From the NCBI GenBank assembly GCA_023052935.1, contig CM041297.1, forward strand, positions 93,093,521 through 93,157,520: a stretch of DNA of 64,000 nt. Direction: 5' to 3'. This document shows, piece after piece, positions 1-10,589 of this stretch; positions within the stretch are counted from its first letter, which is position 1, and each line of letters starts with the position of its first letter. The notes under the pieces were generated by a model. It was not told where the DNA came from and made no database searches. It worked only from the letters and a program-made list of their open reading frames with translations. The position numbers and the translations under genes are program-made. This stretch comes from Piezodorus guildinii. Its lineage: Eukaryota > Arthropoda > Insecta > Hemiptera > Pentatomidae.

Positions 1-70
1 CACATTACAATTGCTACTGTTCATTTAGAAACAAATTGTCATATATCTCAATAAATATTAAAAAATAAAT
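1..70 (+). repeat. LINE 3'-tail repeat (family T), partial
   Basis: TGTTCATTTAGAAACAAATT and CATATATCTCAATAAATA then A-rich sequence. The block recurs with a long poly-A at about 21030-21090 (plus) and inverted near 57415-57470. It contains AATAAA, so it is a probable 3' end of an unidentified retroelement running in from outside the window. Confidence 0.45.
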
Positions 71-884
71 ACATATATCTGATAAGATCATGAGATTTTT
101 TCAATAATATTTTTCGATTGGAAATTATTCATGGAATAAGCTGGCAATTCTTGTTACATAGATGCATAAGATAAAGCGGCTGCGGCTTGGATTAGAATTT
201 TAAAACTTTAATTTAAAGTTTTATTTTAATTATCTACTTTACAATTGGAGGAGGGAAATCCAGCCGATTCCGAAATCCATTGACAGTTCCGTGAGGCGGA
301 CTACCCTGTCACATTCTCACGATGAGAAAGGACACAGGACCTTACAAAAGAAATCCTTAAGCTGGCTGTTCCATATACATGAACCCCCTCCAACCTATAA
401 TAAAACGACAATGAATCCCAATGGATAATAAACTGACGATGAGCGACACTTTTTTTTTTTATTTGTATGATTTTTTTTATTTAGTAGTCGAAAGGTCATA
501 AAGTGAAGAACAAGAGGATTTGTTTTTGTCCGAGTTGATTGGATCATTAACACTTAAAGCAGTTTCGTTATCTAACTGCACTAGCGTTGACTCCGGAATC
601 TGATGAGGGCTCGTCTACAGATGGCTAAATTTATTGAAAGGGGCTGTTAAGTAAGTACTTGATTTTTTATTAATATACAAGGTTGCTATGAAACATATTT
701 GATAAAATGTGGCTGAAAATTTAGATATTTTCAGCTATTATATAGCGATAAACGTAACCAATTTTAAGCACATTGCACATTAATTAATGTTCTTTATGAT
801 CTTATCTATATGTCACCTAATTCAATCCCAAACTTCTTTTATGTTTTTGTTTTTATTCATATTATGTTAGCTAGGACGGGTTCG
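71..884. other. No gene seen
   Basis: Mixed-composition, non-repetitive by eye; 240-400 is less A+T-rich. No splice-bounded frame found. Confidence 0.5.
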
Positions 885-1160
885 ACGTGTGGTTCGAACT
901 ACAACTTAGGCTGAATTATTTATTCGGTTATTTCAGCCGTGGAGTGACCCTGGCGTATGGTGACCCTCCTCAGGCACACCCAACCTCTATAAAGTGAGTA
1001 CCCAAATATTGGTGGGGAAATCTGAGTCTCTGCTGAAGCTTCATCACCTCCTTTTGAGGCAGGTAGCTGTGAAACAGTACGAATCTGTATTTATACTGAA
1101 CCTAAGACCCTTGATCGGTTGTATTCATATTCAAGTAATTGTTTTTTTTATAGGAATAAT
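885..1160 (+). repeat. SINE-C, copy with decayed head
   Basis: B-box remnant GTGGTTCGAACTACAAC, then TATTTATTCGGTTATTTCAG, GCGTATGGTGACCCTCC and AAACAGTACGAATCTGTATT, in the same order as the 1.76-kb copy. An open frame at 994-1260 lies inside it and is not a gene. Confidence 0.68.
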
Positions 1161-1763
1161 GATCCTAATCCCCTCCTCTTCGACTAGAATCTTTATTTTC
1201 ACTGAACCTATTATCCAAGTAAACTATCTAGAACTAGTTGATGAATTATTTTTAAAGTGAATTATAACATGAATTCCAGCAAGACGACTTGAGTGTTCAT
1301 TGTGCTCCAGATTTCATGATATCCAAATTTAATTAGAGTCCGTTTCATCATATTTCCCAAACGTAATTCCATCCCCAAGCTTCCTGGAATCTTGCTATAA
1401 TAATGACCACTGGAATATTTTATTATTAATATTTTTCTTATTCCTTTCTAACATATTTATATAATGCAATGATACCTATTCCATCCATTTGAAATTCAGT
1501 CCATGGGACAGCCACGAAATATGTTCCAAGTTTACGTTTTGATCGCTAAGACGACAAAGTCAACTCTATTTGGCACTACATTCACCAATCGAGTTCAGCA
1601 GTGCACTCACTACCTTAACCTCTACTGGCTTGAAACAACAGAGATGTGATTAAGATTGATGTTAACACAAAGTCCTGCTTAAACCAAGGGACAACGCCGT
1701 CACACACTGTCACGTTTCAGTTAATGCTGAATCAGTTTTGAATAATTTTAATTTTTTTTTTTT

Positions 1764-2085
1764 AGGGCGGCGGAGTGGTCTAGTTGATAGAGCGCTAGTC
1801 TGATGTTATCCGGGTCCTGGGTTTGATTCCCGGCTATGACCGAATATTATTTATTCTGTTAATTCAGACGGGGGGTGACCCTAGGGTATGGTGACTCTCC
1901 TGGGGCAGACACAGCCTTTTTAAAATGGGAACCCAAACTGGAGGAAAAATCTGGCGGCTGAGCGTGATCAAAGCCTAATCACCTCATTGCAATAACATTG
2001 GCCTAGAAACAGTACGAATCTTTATGTACTCCAAGACTCTTCATAGGTTGTAGGAGTACAGGTTTTTTTTTTTTTTTTTTTTTTT
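1764..2085 (+). repeat. SINE-C, tRNA-headed, T-rich 3' end
   Basis: Head: GGGCGGCGGAGTGGTCTAGT, TGATAGAGCGCTAGTC, box B GGGTTTGATTCCCGGC. Body: TATTTATTCTGTTAATTCAG, GGTATGGTGACTCTCC, AAACAGTACGAATCTTTATG. It ends in a long T run (about 2063-2085). The best preserved copy of this family. Confidence 0.75.
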
Positions 2086-2905
2086 AACTCAAAGAAATAA
2101 AGTAAATCGCATTATTATATAAAAAAAAATAAAAAGAAAATCGGACAAATGAACTATTTATTAGCATAATAATGATAAGAGGAACCTACATTAGATAGAA
2201 AACTGAGACGAGAAGAAGGGTGTATAGCGAAATGGTCTTGATACTGAACACAAAATGATATTATTGTACAATACTTATAGACAGGAAGTGAATAATTTGT
2301 TACTATTAACTGTGAAAATTCATTAACTTATAACAGCAATTTAGAAGGTTCATTTGGAATTCGGAATTCCAATGTATTAAGTAAGAGGATATTAGGATGA
2401 TGGAAACGATTTTGACAAAGTAGGGCATTATCAGATGGAGAATGTTTTCACCGACGAAACCTGTTGCTTGGCCCAGCGCACACAGGACAGATTAAACTAA
2501 TAATTGTAGGGCTGCTTCAACTTCGGACGAATTATCAGATTTTGTTCGGCAACCTGGAACGGAAAGGTTACACGGCTATCATCAATCAGTATCCATTCAC
2601 TCTTCATTATATTCGATATCCAAGAACGCAAAAAAAAAAGAAAAAAAAAAAAAAGAAACTTCGAAAGGATTTTATAAATACTGTTTCAGTTCTGAGTCGC
2701 AATATTTTATGTTTTGTTTCTCCACATTCACAAGTTTCAAGAACATTTTAAACGGCTAAATACTTCAATTGCCTTCATCACATTAAAAATTATTTTTAAT
2801 GATGGAGTTTAGTTGACCGTTGAGGAATTAGATGAAAGAGATGGTGGGGGGGGTGCGGTAATTAGAGAGAAACACACATTAAAACAATGCTTATTTTAAT
2901 TGTGT

Positions 2906-2944
2906 GCCTACGTTTCGGCCTACATTGTGGGCCTTCATCAGGGC
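2906..2944 (-). ncRNA. Hammerhead-like ribozyme motif, element A left
   Basis: Reverse strand: GCC - CTGATGA - A - hairpin GGCCCAC/AAT/GTAGGCC (six of seven pairs) - GAAA - CG - TA - GGC. The flanking GCC and GGC can pair as stem I, and GTA satisfies the NUH cleavage rule. Stem III would be only C-G, but ACGT is palindromic and could pair between two molecules. One extra base sits between CTGATGA and stem II. Activity is inferred only. Confidence 0.55.
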
Positions 2945-3650
2945 TAAGAGAAACAAGATAACAACCAATGTAATAATAAACTTAATAGTATGTTAGGTAT
3001 ATAGTAACAATGTGGTGACAGTAATATAATATGGAAACAAACATAAAATTAAATGTAAAATGATAATAAGATGACTGTTATGAAGTATGGAAGTGAACGA
3101 AATTAAGATTACAATATTTCAAAAAGAATATTTAAAGAGAAACTAAGTAAATGATTAAATGTTAAAAGAACAATATGTGAGCAATTAAATTTTTAAATAT
3201 GAACAATTTTGAAGTGATATTTGGCGGTAATATATGACAACATATTAAAGAACATAATTAGTAAATAAAAAGTACATAATCATTAGAACCGAGAAACAAT
3301 AAAAAAAAAAAAAAAAAATGTTATTTTTTTAAAGTAATGTAAACTGACAATTATATGTGAGTATATAAAACGGAAAAAAATATCTGAATAGGGAAAGAGG
3401 GAGGAAGTAATAAGCGGCTAAAAGAGATCATAATCAATAAGAAAGAAAATACATACTGACTCTGAGACTGTGTCTAAAGAAGTTATATTGTTTGCTGTCT
3501 GCGTGGTACGGAAAAAATGGGAAATAGAGAAAAAAATAGTCTTTTAAATAGTTCACTAGACTTATATGTCAATTTTCAGGAAAGCTTAGTTATGTTTACT
3601 GGTTAGACTGATAGTTGAAGACAATTTTTTTGTCTCTCTTTTTTTTTTTA

Positions 3651-3688
3651 GCCCTGATGAAGTCCACAATGTAAGCCGAAATGTCGGC
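3651..3688 (+). ncRNA. Hammerhead-like motif, element A right (decayed)
   Basis: GCC - CTGATGA - A - GTCCACAATGTAAGCC - GAAA - TG - TC - GGC. The core sequence and the GTC cleavage triplet are intact. Stem II is weakened by a one-base deletion and a substitution relative to the left copy. Confidence 0.42.
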
Positions 3689-3865
3689 ACACAATTAAAA
3701 TAAGCACTCCTCTCTAATGACCACACCCCCCCCCCCCAACCATCTCCCTCATCTAAAAATTATTTTAATTAATGAAGAAACAAAAATATATCTTTAGAAA
3801 ACAGTAAAAAGTATGGTCCACTTAAATATAAGTGACGTATCACCTATGTTTTTGATTATTAATAA

Positions 3866-4216
3866 TTACAACGAAAATAGCATAAAGCACATTGAAGCAG
3901 AGTAATATTTCAATTTTTGAAGACTAAGTTTTGTTACGGTAATGGTAGTGTAATTTCGGAGAGGCGATAAAACACCAAGGTAACGAAATAAAGGTACAAA
4001 ATACTTTCTGATGTGGGAAACTGTATAGGGTGAAACAGTGCGGAAAATTGAAGGCAATTCAAAATTATTGAGTAAACATAATGACAGTAATCCACCGACC
4101 AGAAGATATTTCTTCATCCTCTCTACTCCCTCCGGAACGGCGAGACCGAAGACAAAAACGCACATAAGAAGGACATAGTGGGCAACCATTAATGGTTTGC
4201 AAACCACTGCCTTCAT
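3866..4216 (-). CDS. Possible first coding exon with signal peptide
   Basis: Not recognised. An ATG at 4216 opens MKAVVCKPLMVAHYVLLMCV and continues to a stop near 3866 (117 residues if unspliced). Residues 1-9 are basic or polar, residues 10-26 are hydrophobic, and GLA|VPEG gives a plausible signal-peptidase site near residue 26. The frame is also open upstream of the ATG, to a stop at about 4350. The G+C-richer part is only 4130-4300; after about 4080 the sequence looks like ordinary A+T-rich DNA, so the true exon probably ends inside the frame, although no strong donor is obvious. TATA-like and initiator-like sites lie upstream on the same strand (see the promoter entry). A chance open frame is a real alternative. 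Confidence 0.28.
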   Translation of the reverse strand: MKAVVCKPLMVAHYVLLMCVFVFGLAVPEGVERMKKYLLVGGLLSLCLLNNFELPSIFRTVSPYTVSHIRKYFVPLFRYLGVLSPLRNYTTITVTKLSLQKLKYYSASMCFMLFSL

Positions 4217-4298
4217 GACACTGCGGTCTGATTTCGAGGTCTCTAGGCCCTCCACTTCCTGTTCCTCCGGTTCTCTCCTCCGTTCTGATTCACATCTT

Positions 4299-4340
4299 GG
4301 ACTGGCTATCTCTATCCACGCTACTTTATATCGCTTTATA
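4299..4340 (-). promoter_or_regulatory. Candidate TATA/initiator core promoter, minus strand
   Basis: On the reverse strand two TATAAAG boxes occur at 4340-4334 and 4330-4324. They are followed by CCAGTCC at 4305-4299, which fits the arthropod initiator pattern YYANWYY with A at 4303. The nearer TATA starts at -27 relative to that A, slightly short but workable. A start there would give an 87-base leader to the ATG at 4216. Such motifs are frequent by chance in A+T-rich DNA. Confidence 0.25.
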
Positions 4341-4349
4341 TTTCCGAAT

Positions 4350-6300
4350 TATATATCAGTGTTAGAATACCGTTACATAACCGCCCACTACACCTACAGG
4401 TCCCGCAGATATAATCTTAGATATTAATGTTTATTGTTGCATAACCGCATTCATTCGCCATTGGGCAGAATGGAGGTGAAAGTGTCAGGCCGTTTGCCAC
4501 CCCGAGTTGCACCACTGATATATAATATCAGGGCTATTTTGCAACGGGGGTGCGTTGGCTAATAAAGTAGATGGAGGTGCTCGCTAAGGCTACCACAATG
4601 CGAGCTCAGAAGGTCAACAGTTCCTGTGCTCTCTGCAGAATGCAAAGCAATAATAATCACGGCGGTAATTTCTAATAGGTCCCTTAATTGCTTTAGCTCA
4701 ATGTCCTTCCTTGAATTAAAGCAACAGGAATGACAAAGTGTAATTAAAATATGGCGAAGCCAAATGATTAGTAATTTACAGTAAGTTTAATGCCCTTATA
4801 CATTAGCAATAATATTTAAGGACCAATGATTTCTATTTGCCATTTACGCAAACCGAACTTCTTCCGATTCGTTGGCGATACAAGGAGATAAGTGGAACTT
4901 TTTCCGCTTTCTTTCTCCAAAGAGGGAAACGAAGTAATCTCAGTAATCGATAGACTGATTGCCGCCCGATAACTATCAGTGTAATGGGAGCCGTGAACGA
5001 CCGTTGTTGACGGGCGAATGGAGAAAGGCTCATCACTTTCGCCCTCTTGGGCGCTGGGAGCACTCTTATCTTAATTAGCATTTCCTCGGAAAAGAGACCC
5101 GAGGGATCTAGGACACGCAGGCCTAATGGTGGTAATGGATCGCTCGGTATTGAATGTGATGCTGATGGTTAATTATTAAACCTTGGAGAAATCCTAACTC
5201 CCAGGCGCAATTAGACACGTGAGAATGTAAATGTTTGCAATTAACTAGGATTAATTGTCCAACTATCAGCATATTTAATAAACTTAATTTTTGTATCTTA
5301 ATTGAACTTTTTTTCTGAAATGGGCTGGTATCTCGAACCAATTTCTCATTTATTAATGGGTATAGAACTTGATTATTGCATGTAATCGCATTCGAATACC
5401 ACTATTATACGCTCTAAACTTATTAAGGTCTTAAAAGCTTATCGGTGCCCAATGAGCCTAATGGAATGTCTCTCATCCCTCCCCTCCTCTCCCTAAAAAT
5501 AAAAGTAAAGACTAATTTAAAACGCTGCAATAGATATTTAATACTCGTTAGTGAATGAAATAGATTGTCATTTATGGCGATGCCTTAGCAGCATCGAGAC
5601 AACTTTCCGGTTTCAGTCCAGCCTGGATGGGTTGAAATTTTGTTCCTGACGGTCCAAAATAATAAATCTTGACCATCCATTTAAGCTACAATAGATTGAT
5701 AACATGTCCCGTTAGGTCTAATTGGTGTAGTTAATGACGATAAACCCTCCTCTCTGATACCTCAATAAGTCGAAGATATATAAAGAAAAATGGATAAATT
5801 AATATGATACACATTCAAATGTTCATATTTGTAGTACTCTATTGAAAAATTCAGATTGAAAATTCATATCCATTGTCACTAACGGTAACAACGAAATCGG
5901 ATTGGAGAGTTATGTTGGGCTCCTCTTTGTTGCAGTGTGTCCGAAAGGATCCCTTTTGTCTCGCCGTTAGGGAGGAAACAGAGAGCGGATAAAAGTAACC
6001 ACTAGAGATAATGGAACAATGCCAGGCGTCGGTCTCCTCATGTTCGGCTCAAATGCGGTTCGATTTTCCCTAACAGTCGGGAAAACTGCCCGGGGCGAGA
6101 TGGAGTCAGGACTAATGTTCCGGTGCGATATCTTGTCTAGCCGCTTCTCTATTTACCCCGACGTCATTCCCTACGCTACATTTGAAATGAACTGTAATGT
6201 ATTTCTTGTTAGCGTTAGTAGTATTGCAAGTTATTTTCTCTATTAAGATGGCTGGAAGTGTTACAGCAGTTGTGTTTGGATACTGTTGTTCAATACAATA
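4350..6300. other. Repeat-poor unique stretch, possible regulatory DNA
   Basis: Less A+T-rich than average, without recognised transposons, and containing several TAATTA-type homeodomain cores (near 5070, 5168 and 5238) and a CACGTG E-box at 5216. If the minus-strand promoter at 4.3 kb is real, this is its upstream region. A small hairpin CGATGC/GCATCG lies near 5580. All functional reading is inference. Confidence 0.3.
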
Positions 6301-6544
6301 GCGGTCCTCGACTTTTTACAAATTATTATGAAAACAAAGAATGACAAGAGTTTAAAAGTAAGAATAAAGGTACAAGTTTACATTTATTAAAATATATATT
6401 GATTGGGACCAATATAAAAATCGCTATAAGTATAAAAATATATATATGTGGGATATGGTAGCTTCTCAATTGTGCTTGAAAAGAGACAAGCGAATTATAA
6501 ACATAGTTTTAAGATTTATCTTCATCTCCGCGAATAATCTTATA

Positions 6545-6622
6545 CGGCGAGAAGTGGCTTATAAAATATGAAATTTCAGTTTCGCGATCGCAATACTTTC
6601 CCTCACTTAAGCTATATAATCA
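6545..6622 (+). mobile_element. HINE-like repeat, tiny 3' remnant
   Basis: GTGGCTTATAAAATATGAAA, TTTCAGTTTCGCGATCGCAA, TACTTTCCCTCACTT: the family's middle block joined by deletion to the pre-hairpin block. Confidence 0.4.
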
Positions 6623-6664
6623 CATAATCCTCCCATAAGCTCCTCTTTTATTTTCCCTCATTTT

Positions 6665-7075
6665 GACTATGGTTGTGTGGTATATGACCGCCTCTCGAAG
6701 GTGCTTGAGGGCAGATTGAAACGTGTCATGAATTGTTTCTCAAGATTTGTCTTCGCCTCTAGACAGTCGCATGTATCCCAACTATATGATGAGTCGAATT
6801 GGCATTCCCCTCGATTCGAAGGCAATATTTCCTTGGTTCCTTCCTCTATCGAATCATCCGCTGCCACCGCCCCTCTTTAAATCCACAACCCATACCCAGG
6901 AAATCAGATCCCGTCTTTCCAACCTCTATACGCGTTCCTATACAACCAAAAAATTGGAATTTTCCTTAGCGCGGTCCAATTATTTCTCGAATACTCTCCC
7001 AACAAACATCCGTCATGCTCCTTCCAAATCCTGATTAAAATCTCTCCTTTTTTTAACACCTTTCAGCTTCCCAAC
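6665..7075 (+). pseudogene. CR1/L2-like LINE fragment (RT C-terminus)
   Basis: Two frames joined near 6745 read RLKRVMNCFSRFVFASRQSH, then a YDESNW block, then FKSTTHTQEIRSRLSNLYTR and SLARSNYFSNTLPTNIRHAP. This is the usual end of CR1/L2-group reverse transcriptases (…RFVF…, …W..LP..IR.A.S…). At least one frameshift is required, no catalytic motifs remain, and no poly-A tail is visible. Confidence 0.6.
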
Positions 7076-7289
7076 CAGATGCCAACTAATTTGAGATTAA
7101 AGTGAGGTGAAAAATGTCTACACTTCTTAACATCAATGGCAGTGAAGTTGATTTTTATTCTAATTATTCTAATGTTTTTTTGTTTCGTTAATTCCATATT
7201 ACATGAAGGTATTATTGTAATTTTTATTTCTCATTTATTTTATTTTTAATCATTTAATATAATAGTAAATATTTATTACTTAGGAGTAT

Positions 7290-7925
7290 CTCTACAGCAT
7301 GTTGAAGAATTTGTTTATTTTGGAAAGCTCATATCCTTCAATAGTCGCGCAACAAAGGAGATTCAAAGAAGAATCATAAAAGAATAGAGGAAATACTAAA
7401 CTCTCAGGGAGCTAATGAAGGACAACTTCAGCTTGGAAAGTGAGAAGCTGATGTTCGAGAGCTGCGTACTGTCCTCTGTAACCTACGGCTGCCAAAACTG
7501 GGTACTGACGAAAGCTCAGGAAGCGTTGACAGTCTGGCAAAATTCTTTTCTAAGAAGCATCATGAACTGTAGAAAGAAGAACAGAATTAAATGTTCAGTT
7601 TAACGAAAAGGGGTGAGACAGGTCAAAATCCAGATAAGGAAAATTAAATGGAGATGGGCAGGACATCTTTCAGAGTTCTGGACGGCAGATGGCCATTAAA
7701 GGTGACCGAATGGATTCCATACAATTTACAGAAGAGGAAGACAGTTAGGGACTGAAGTGACCCATTAAAGTCCATCGTTGGAAACAATTGGATGAGGATC
7801 GCGAGAGACAAAGAAAGGTGGAAGGAGCTATGGAAGGACATGGCAGAATCTACTTTCCAGTAGGTTTGGTCTCCGGAGAATTTATACCATCTCCACCGAT
7901 TAGGAGAGGCCTGCAGGAGGCAACA
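7290..7925 (+). pseudogene. RTE-type LINE, decayed 3' end of reverse-transcriptase ORF
   Basis: Conceptual translation across frames gives the C-terminal signature of RTE/BovB-like reverse transcriptases: HVEEFVYFGKLISF, EIQRRI, then CVLSSVTYGCQNWVLTKAQE, a QNSFLRSIMN segment, and farther on RWPLKVTEWIP and a final RDKERWKELWKDMAEST block matching the family's W..R..DR..W..L.E ending. Stops and frameshifts interrupt it (for example at about 7385 and 7600). The catalytic palm region is absent. It is a dead 5'-truncated copy. Confidence 0.7.
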
Positions 7926-8040
7926 TAAGTTTTATTTATGTATTTGTATTATAATTAAAATTAGAAATTTAATGTAATTTTTAAATTCTCTTGCAATAAA
8001 TGGCTTTATTTTTTTATTTATAATTTAGTGGATATAATTA

Positions 8041-8200
8041 GTTGACCGTTGAGAATTACTGGAAGGAATTAGTCCGGGTGGCGGTCATTAAATGAAACAT
8101 CTAAGTAGTTTCAACTATTATTGTTTGCCAACGTTTCAACCCCCATTGTGGGTCATCATCAGGGCGTGTTGTAGGTGAATGGAAACTCAGTTTCCAAACT
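8041..8200 (-). mobile_element. Solo terminal repeat of the element B family
   Basis: Plus strand: GTTGACCGTTGAGAATTACT, GGAAGGAATTAGTCCGGG, TGAAACATCTAAGTAGTTTC, then the motif at 8127-8165. The first 20 bases match the outer end of element A, and the rest matches the right end of element B at 14360-14455. Confidence 0.6.
8127..8165 (-). ncRNA. Hammerhead-like ribozyme motif, solo copy
   Basis: Reverse strand: GCC - CTGATGA - T - GACCCAC/AAT/GGGGGTT - GAAA - CG - TT - GGC. Relative to element A the second stem II pair changes from G-C to A-T, a compensatory change. The first pair is G-T here and G-C in element B. GTT is a permissible NUH triplet. Confidence 0.55.
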
Positions 8201-8325
8201 AATCCTTCCAGTATTTATAATATATTTATTTTAATCATTAATGTAATTATTTTCTTGTTTTTTATGTTATTCTGAAGGTACCTTGTCCCAGAATAAAGTT
8301 TTTGTTTTCATTCATTCCTTCATTA

Positions 8326-8331
8326 TATATT

Positions 8332-8385
<54 letters not shown>
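8326..8385. repeat. (TA)n microsatellite
   Basis: Nearly pure alternating T/A with one ATTA break. Open frames here are artefacts. Confidence 0.95.
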
Positions 8386-8389
8386 AACA

Positions 8390-9470
8390 AAAAATCTGTA
8401 ACTCTACAACCCATGAAAGGTCTTGGGTTCCGTACATATACAGATCAGTACTGATTTTAAATAACCAACGGCATATGAGGTAAGTGAAATTAAGAATACC
8501 CCAAAAGGAAATAAATTACTTAGTTATAACTGTTGGTCTTCGTTAATGTCATACCTATTGATCCATTTCCACTTTGCTAATTGGAGTAAAACAGCTTTAA
8601 GAGGAGTTATGAAGCAGACGCCGGAGTGAGAAACAGTACCCCCAGCTATGACAGGAGCAGGTCTTAATCCTGTAAGAACCCGGCTATTAAGATAATGATA
8701 GTATAGCCCCCTCCGCTGCCCTTCTCTCGCTATGTGTCATTGCTTTTGTCGCTAAAGAGAAACGGCAGCGCTGGGCCGCAAATTGGCCGGATGCCTCCTT
8801 TGGCGGCGGCCCTGCCGTGCCTTCTTATTACATACCTCGGCTGTTATTGAAGGGAGCGGAAGCCTTCAAAAACTCGAATATCTGCGAGGAGGATCGATAA
8901 ATAACCCGGGGCTATTCACACCTGAGGGGTCCTTCTGGAGGTGACTGTCCGTCTGGAAGGATACCCTTCTTCTGCTTGTTCGTCCTCTAGATCCTATAAA
9001 TCACCCGTCTCCTTATATCTTCCACCCCACGGTCCTAAAATAAAGTTCTATATATAGATCCTGATTTTATTTTAGTTTTTTTACTCCTATGCTATTGGTT
9101 CGTTCTAAATGAATGACGGAAGCTAAAGATAATTACTTTAAAATATATGAAGAATTTAATTTAAAACTAGTAACCAGCCCCTACTTCGAACGGGTGCAAT
9201 TGATTGTAGTGAACTAACAATTCAGTTAAACAAAATTGCATTTAACAAGAAAATATTGTTTGCATTGAAATGTCTAATCTTCGAAGAAAAAAAAAAAAAA
9301 AAGAAAAATAAATTGGTCGATAAATCAGAATTAGATCAGGATTAACTCTTTTATTTTAAAGTGAAACATAGATCCAAATTTGTCCTCTGCTTGCAGATTT
9401 TATAGCTTCTTTGAGTGCTTTAGATATCATCATCATAGCGTGGTCGTTACTCTAATTATTATGATAATTT
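8390..9470. other. Unique stretch with a G+C-rich island
   Basis: 8590-9030 is clearly richer in G+C (CCGCAAATTGGCCGGATGCC, GGCGGCGGCCCTGCCGTGCC). No open frame of note, so conserved non-coding DNA or a 5' UTR exon/promoter is possible. The rest is ordinary A+T-rich sequence with a poly-A run at about 9287. Confidence 0.35.
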
Positions 9471-9472
9471 TT

Positions 9473-9513
9473 ACTTTCACCTACCTATATATGAAGTAAG
9501 GTAGTACCATCCC

Positions 9514-9582
<69 letters not shown>

Positions 9583-10456
9583 ATACATATGTTTCGTACA
9601 TGATCGGAAGAATTTTCGAATTCTAGTTTTCAATGGAAACATACGTTTAGTCCAAATAATCAAGTAGCGCGAAAAGGTCTATTTGTATGTTTTCGTGACC
9701 GTGTGGTAAGTCTAGCGCGGAAACGATAAGTCGCACGAAACAAGAAATTTTATATTTAAGACTACTCTACGCCCGAGATGTTACAGCGACTTTTTAATCA
9801 AAATCGTCCAAACAGAAGAGCCATACATTATGCTATATATTTTGCACCTTTTTAAGATTTTCTCAAAAACGGCTCCAACGATTTTGATTAAACTCGCCAA
9901 ATTCATATGAAATTTAATTACCTTTAACATCATGTAGGTTTCATTCTGATTGAAATGGTCTAGTATGGTTTAAATGCCAATATTATAAATTTTCTTCCTG
10001 TAAAGTACCTTTAATTTTATATATTTAAAATAAATAACCATATCATCTTTTTAGGATTGATAAAAATTGTCTAAATATCGAATTGAACGGATTTAATAAC
10101 TAACTGAAGGAGGAAAGAGCAAATCTATTTTTTTAAATGTAATTTTTGTTTTTTGAAGACAAAAACAGTAACAAGGATGAATAATATACCGTTGGAAAGC
10201 TACAGATTTTGGAAAAAATATCATCTTATATAAAATGTTGTAAAATATGTTGAGCGATGAATAGGGCATTAAATTATTAATGATTATTATCCGTAACAAT
10301 TTTATATTGTTGTATATTTTTAATCTAAATAATATGTTTCCAGCGAAACTGAATTAATTTTTTATATAAATGATTTAAACTTTTGTTTGTTTAATAGTAG
10401 TTAAATTGATTTTGGCAACCGAGGTAAATGAAAGCCGTGTGTTGCCCGCTTCATCT
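9473..10456 (-). mobile_element. HINE-like repeat, full span
   Basis: Oriented so that the 5' end is at the high coordinate (CGGGCAACACACGGCTTTCA region) and the hairpin end at 9473. Contains all family blocks on plus: the terminal TTTCACCTACC, GAATTTTCGAATTC, CGCCCGAGATGTTACA, CAACGATTTTGATTAAACTC, CATGTAGGTTTCATTCTGAT, CCGTTGGAAAGCTACAGATT and GAGGTAAATGAAAGCCGTGT. The hairpin loop has grown into a (TA)n tract at 9517-9592. No protein-coding capacity. Confidence 0.7.
9517..9594. repeat. (TA)n in a HINE-like hairpin loop
   Basis: Pure AT repeat where other family members have only the ATATAT GAA ATATAT hairpin tip. Confidence 0.95.
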
Positions 10457-10517
10457 ATCATATTTGTTTTGGCCATTTTTTTTTCTTCTAAATTAAATCA
10501 TTTTTATTTTTACATAC

Positions 10518-10520
<3 letters not shown>

Positions 10521-10583
<63 letters not shown>
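10521..10583. repeat. (TA)n microsatellite
   Basis: Pure alternating A/T tract beginning about 65 bp outside the 5' end of the 9.5-kb HINE-like copy. Confidence 0.95.
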
Positions 10584-10586
<3 letters not shown>

Positions 10587-10589
10587 AAA

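Larger units (their letters stand above)
2803..3754. mobile_element. Element A: inverted-terminal element with hammerhead-like motifs
   Basis: The two ends are inverted copies of about 110-140 bp. Left: AGTTGACCGTTGAGGAATTA, a G run, and a purine-rich block down to the motif at 2906-2944. Right: the motif at 3651-3688 and its complement through a C run to CATCTCCCTCATCT at 3754. The 700-bp middle is A+T-rich with no protein frame. AAAAATTATTTTTAAT at about 2786 and AAAAATTATTTTAATT at 3755 may be a target duplication. Resemblance to Penelope-like element terminal repeats is inferred from the motif only. Confidence 0.62.

Noticed and set aside
994..1260. 88-codon plus-strand open frame
   Set aside because: Lies inside and beyond a SINE-C copy; no coding signature.
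2464..2751. 95-codon frame with a lysine run
   Set aside because: The lysines come from a poly-A stretch; no other support.
8283..8483. Open frame rich in Y and I
   Set aside because: Translation of a (TA)n microsatellite.
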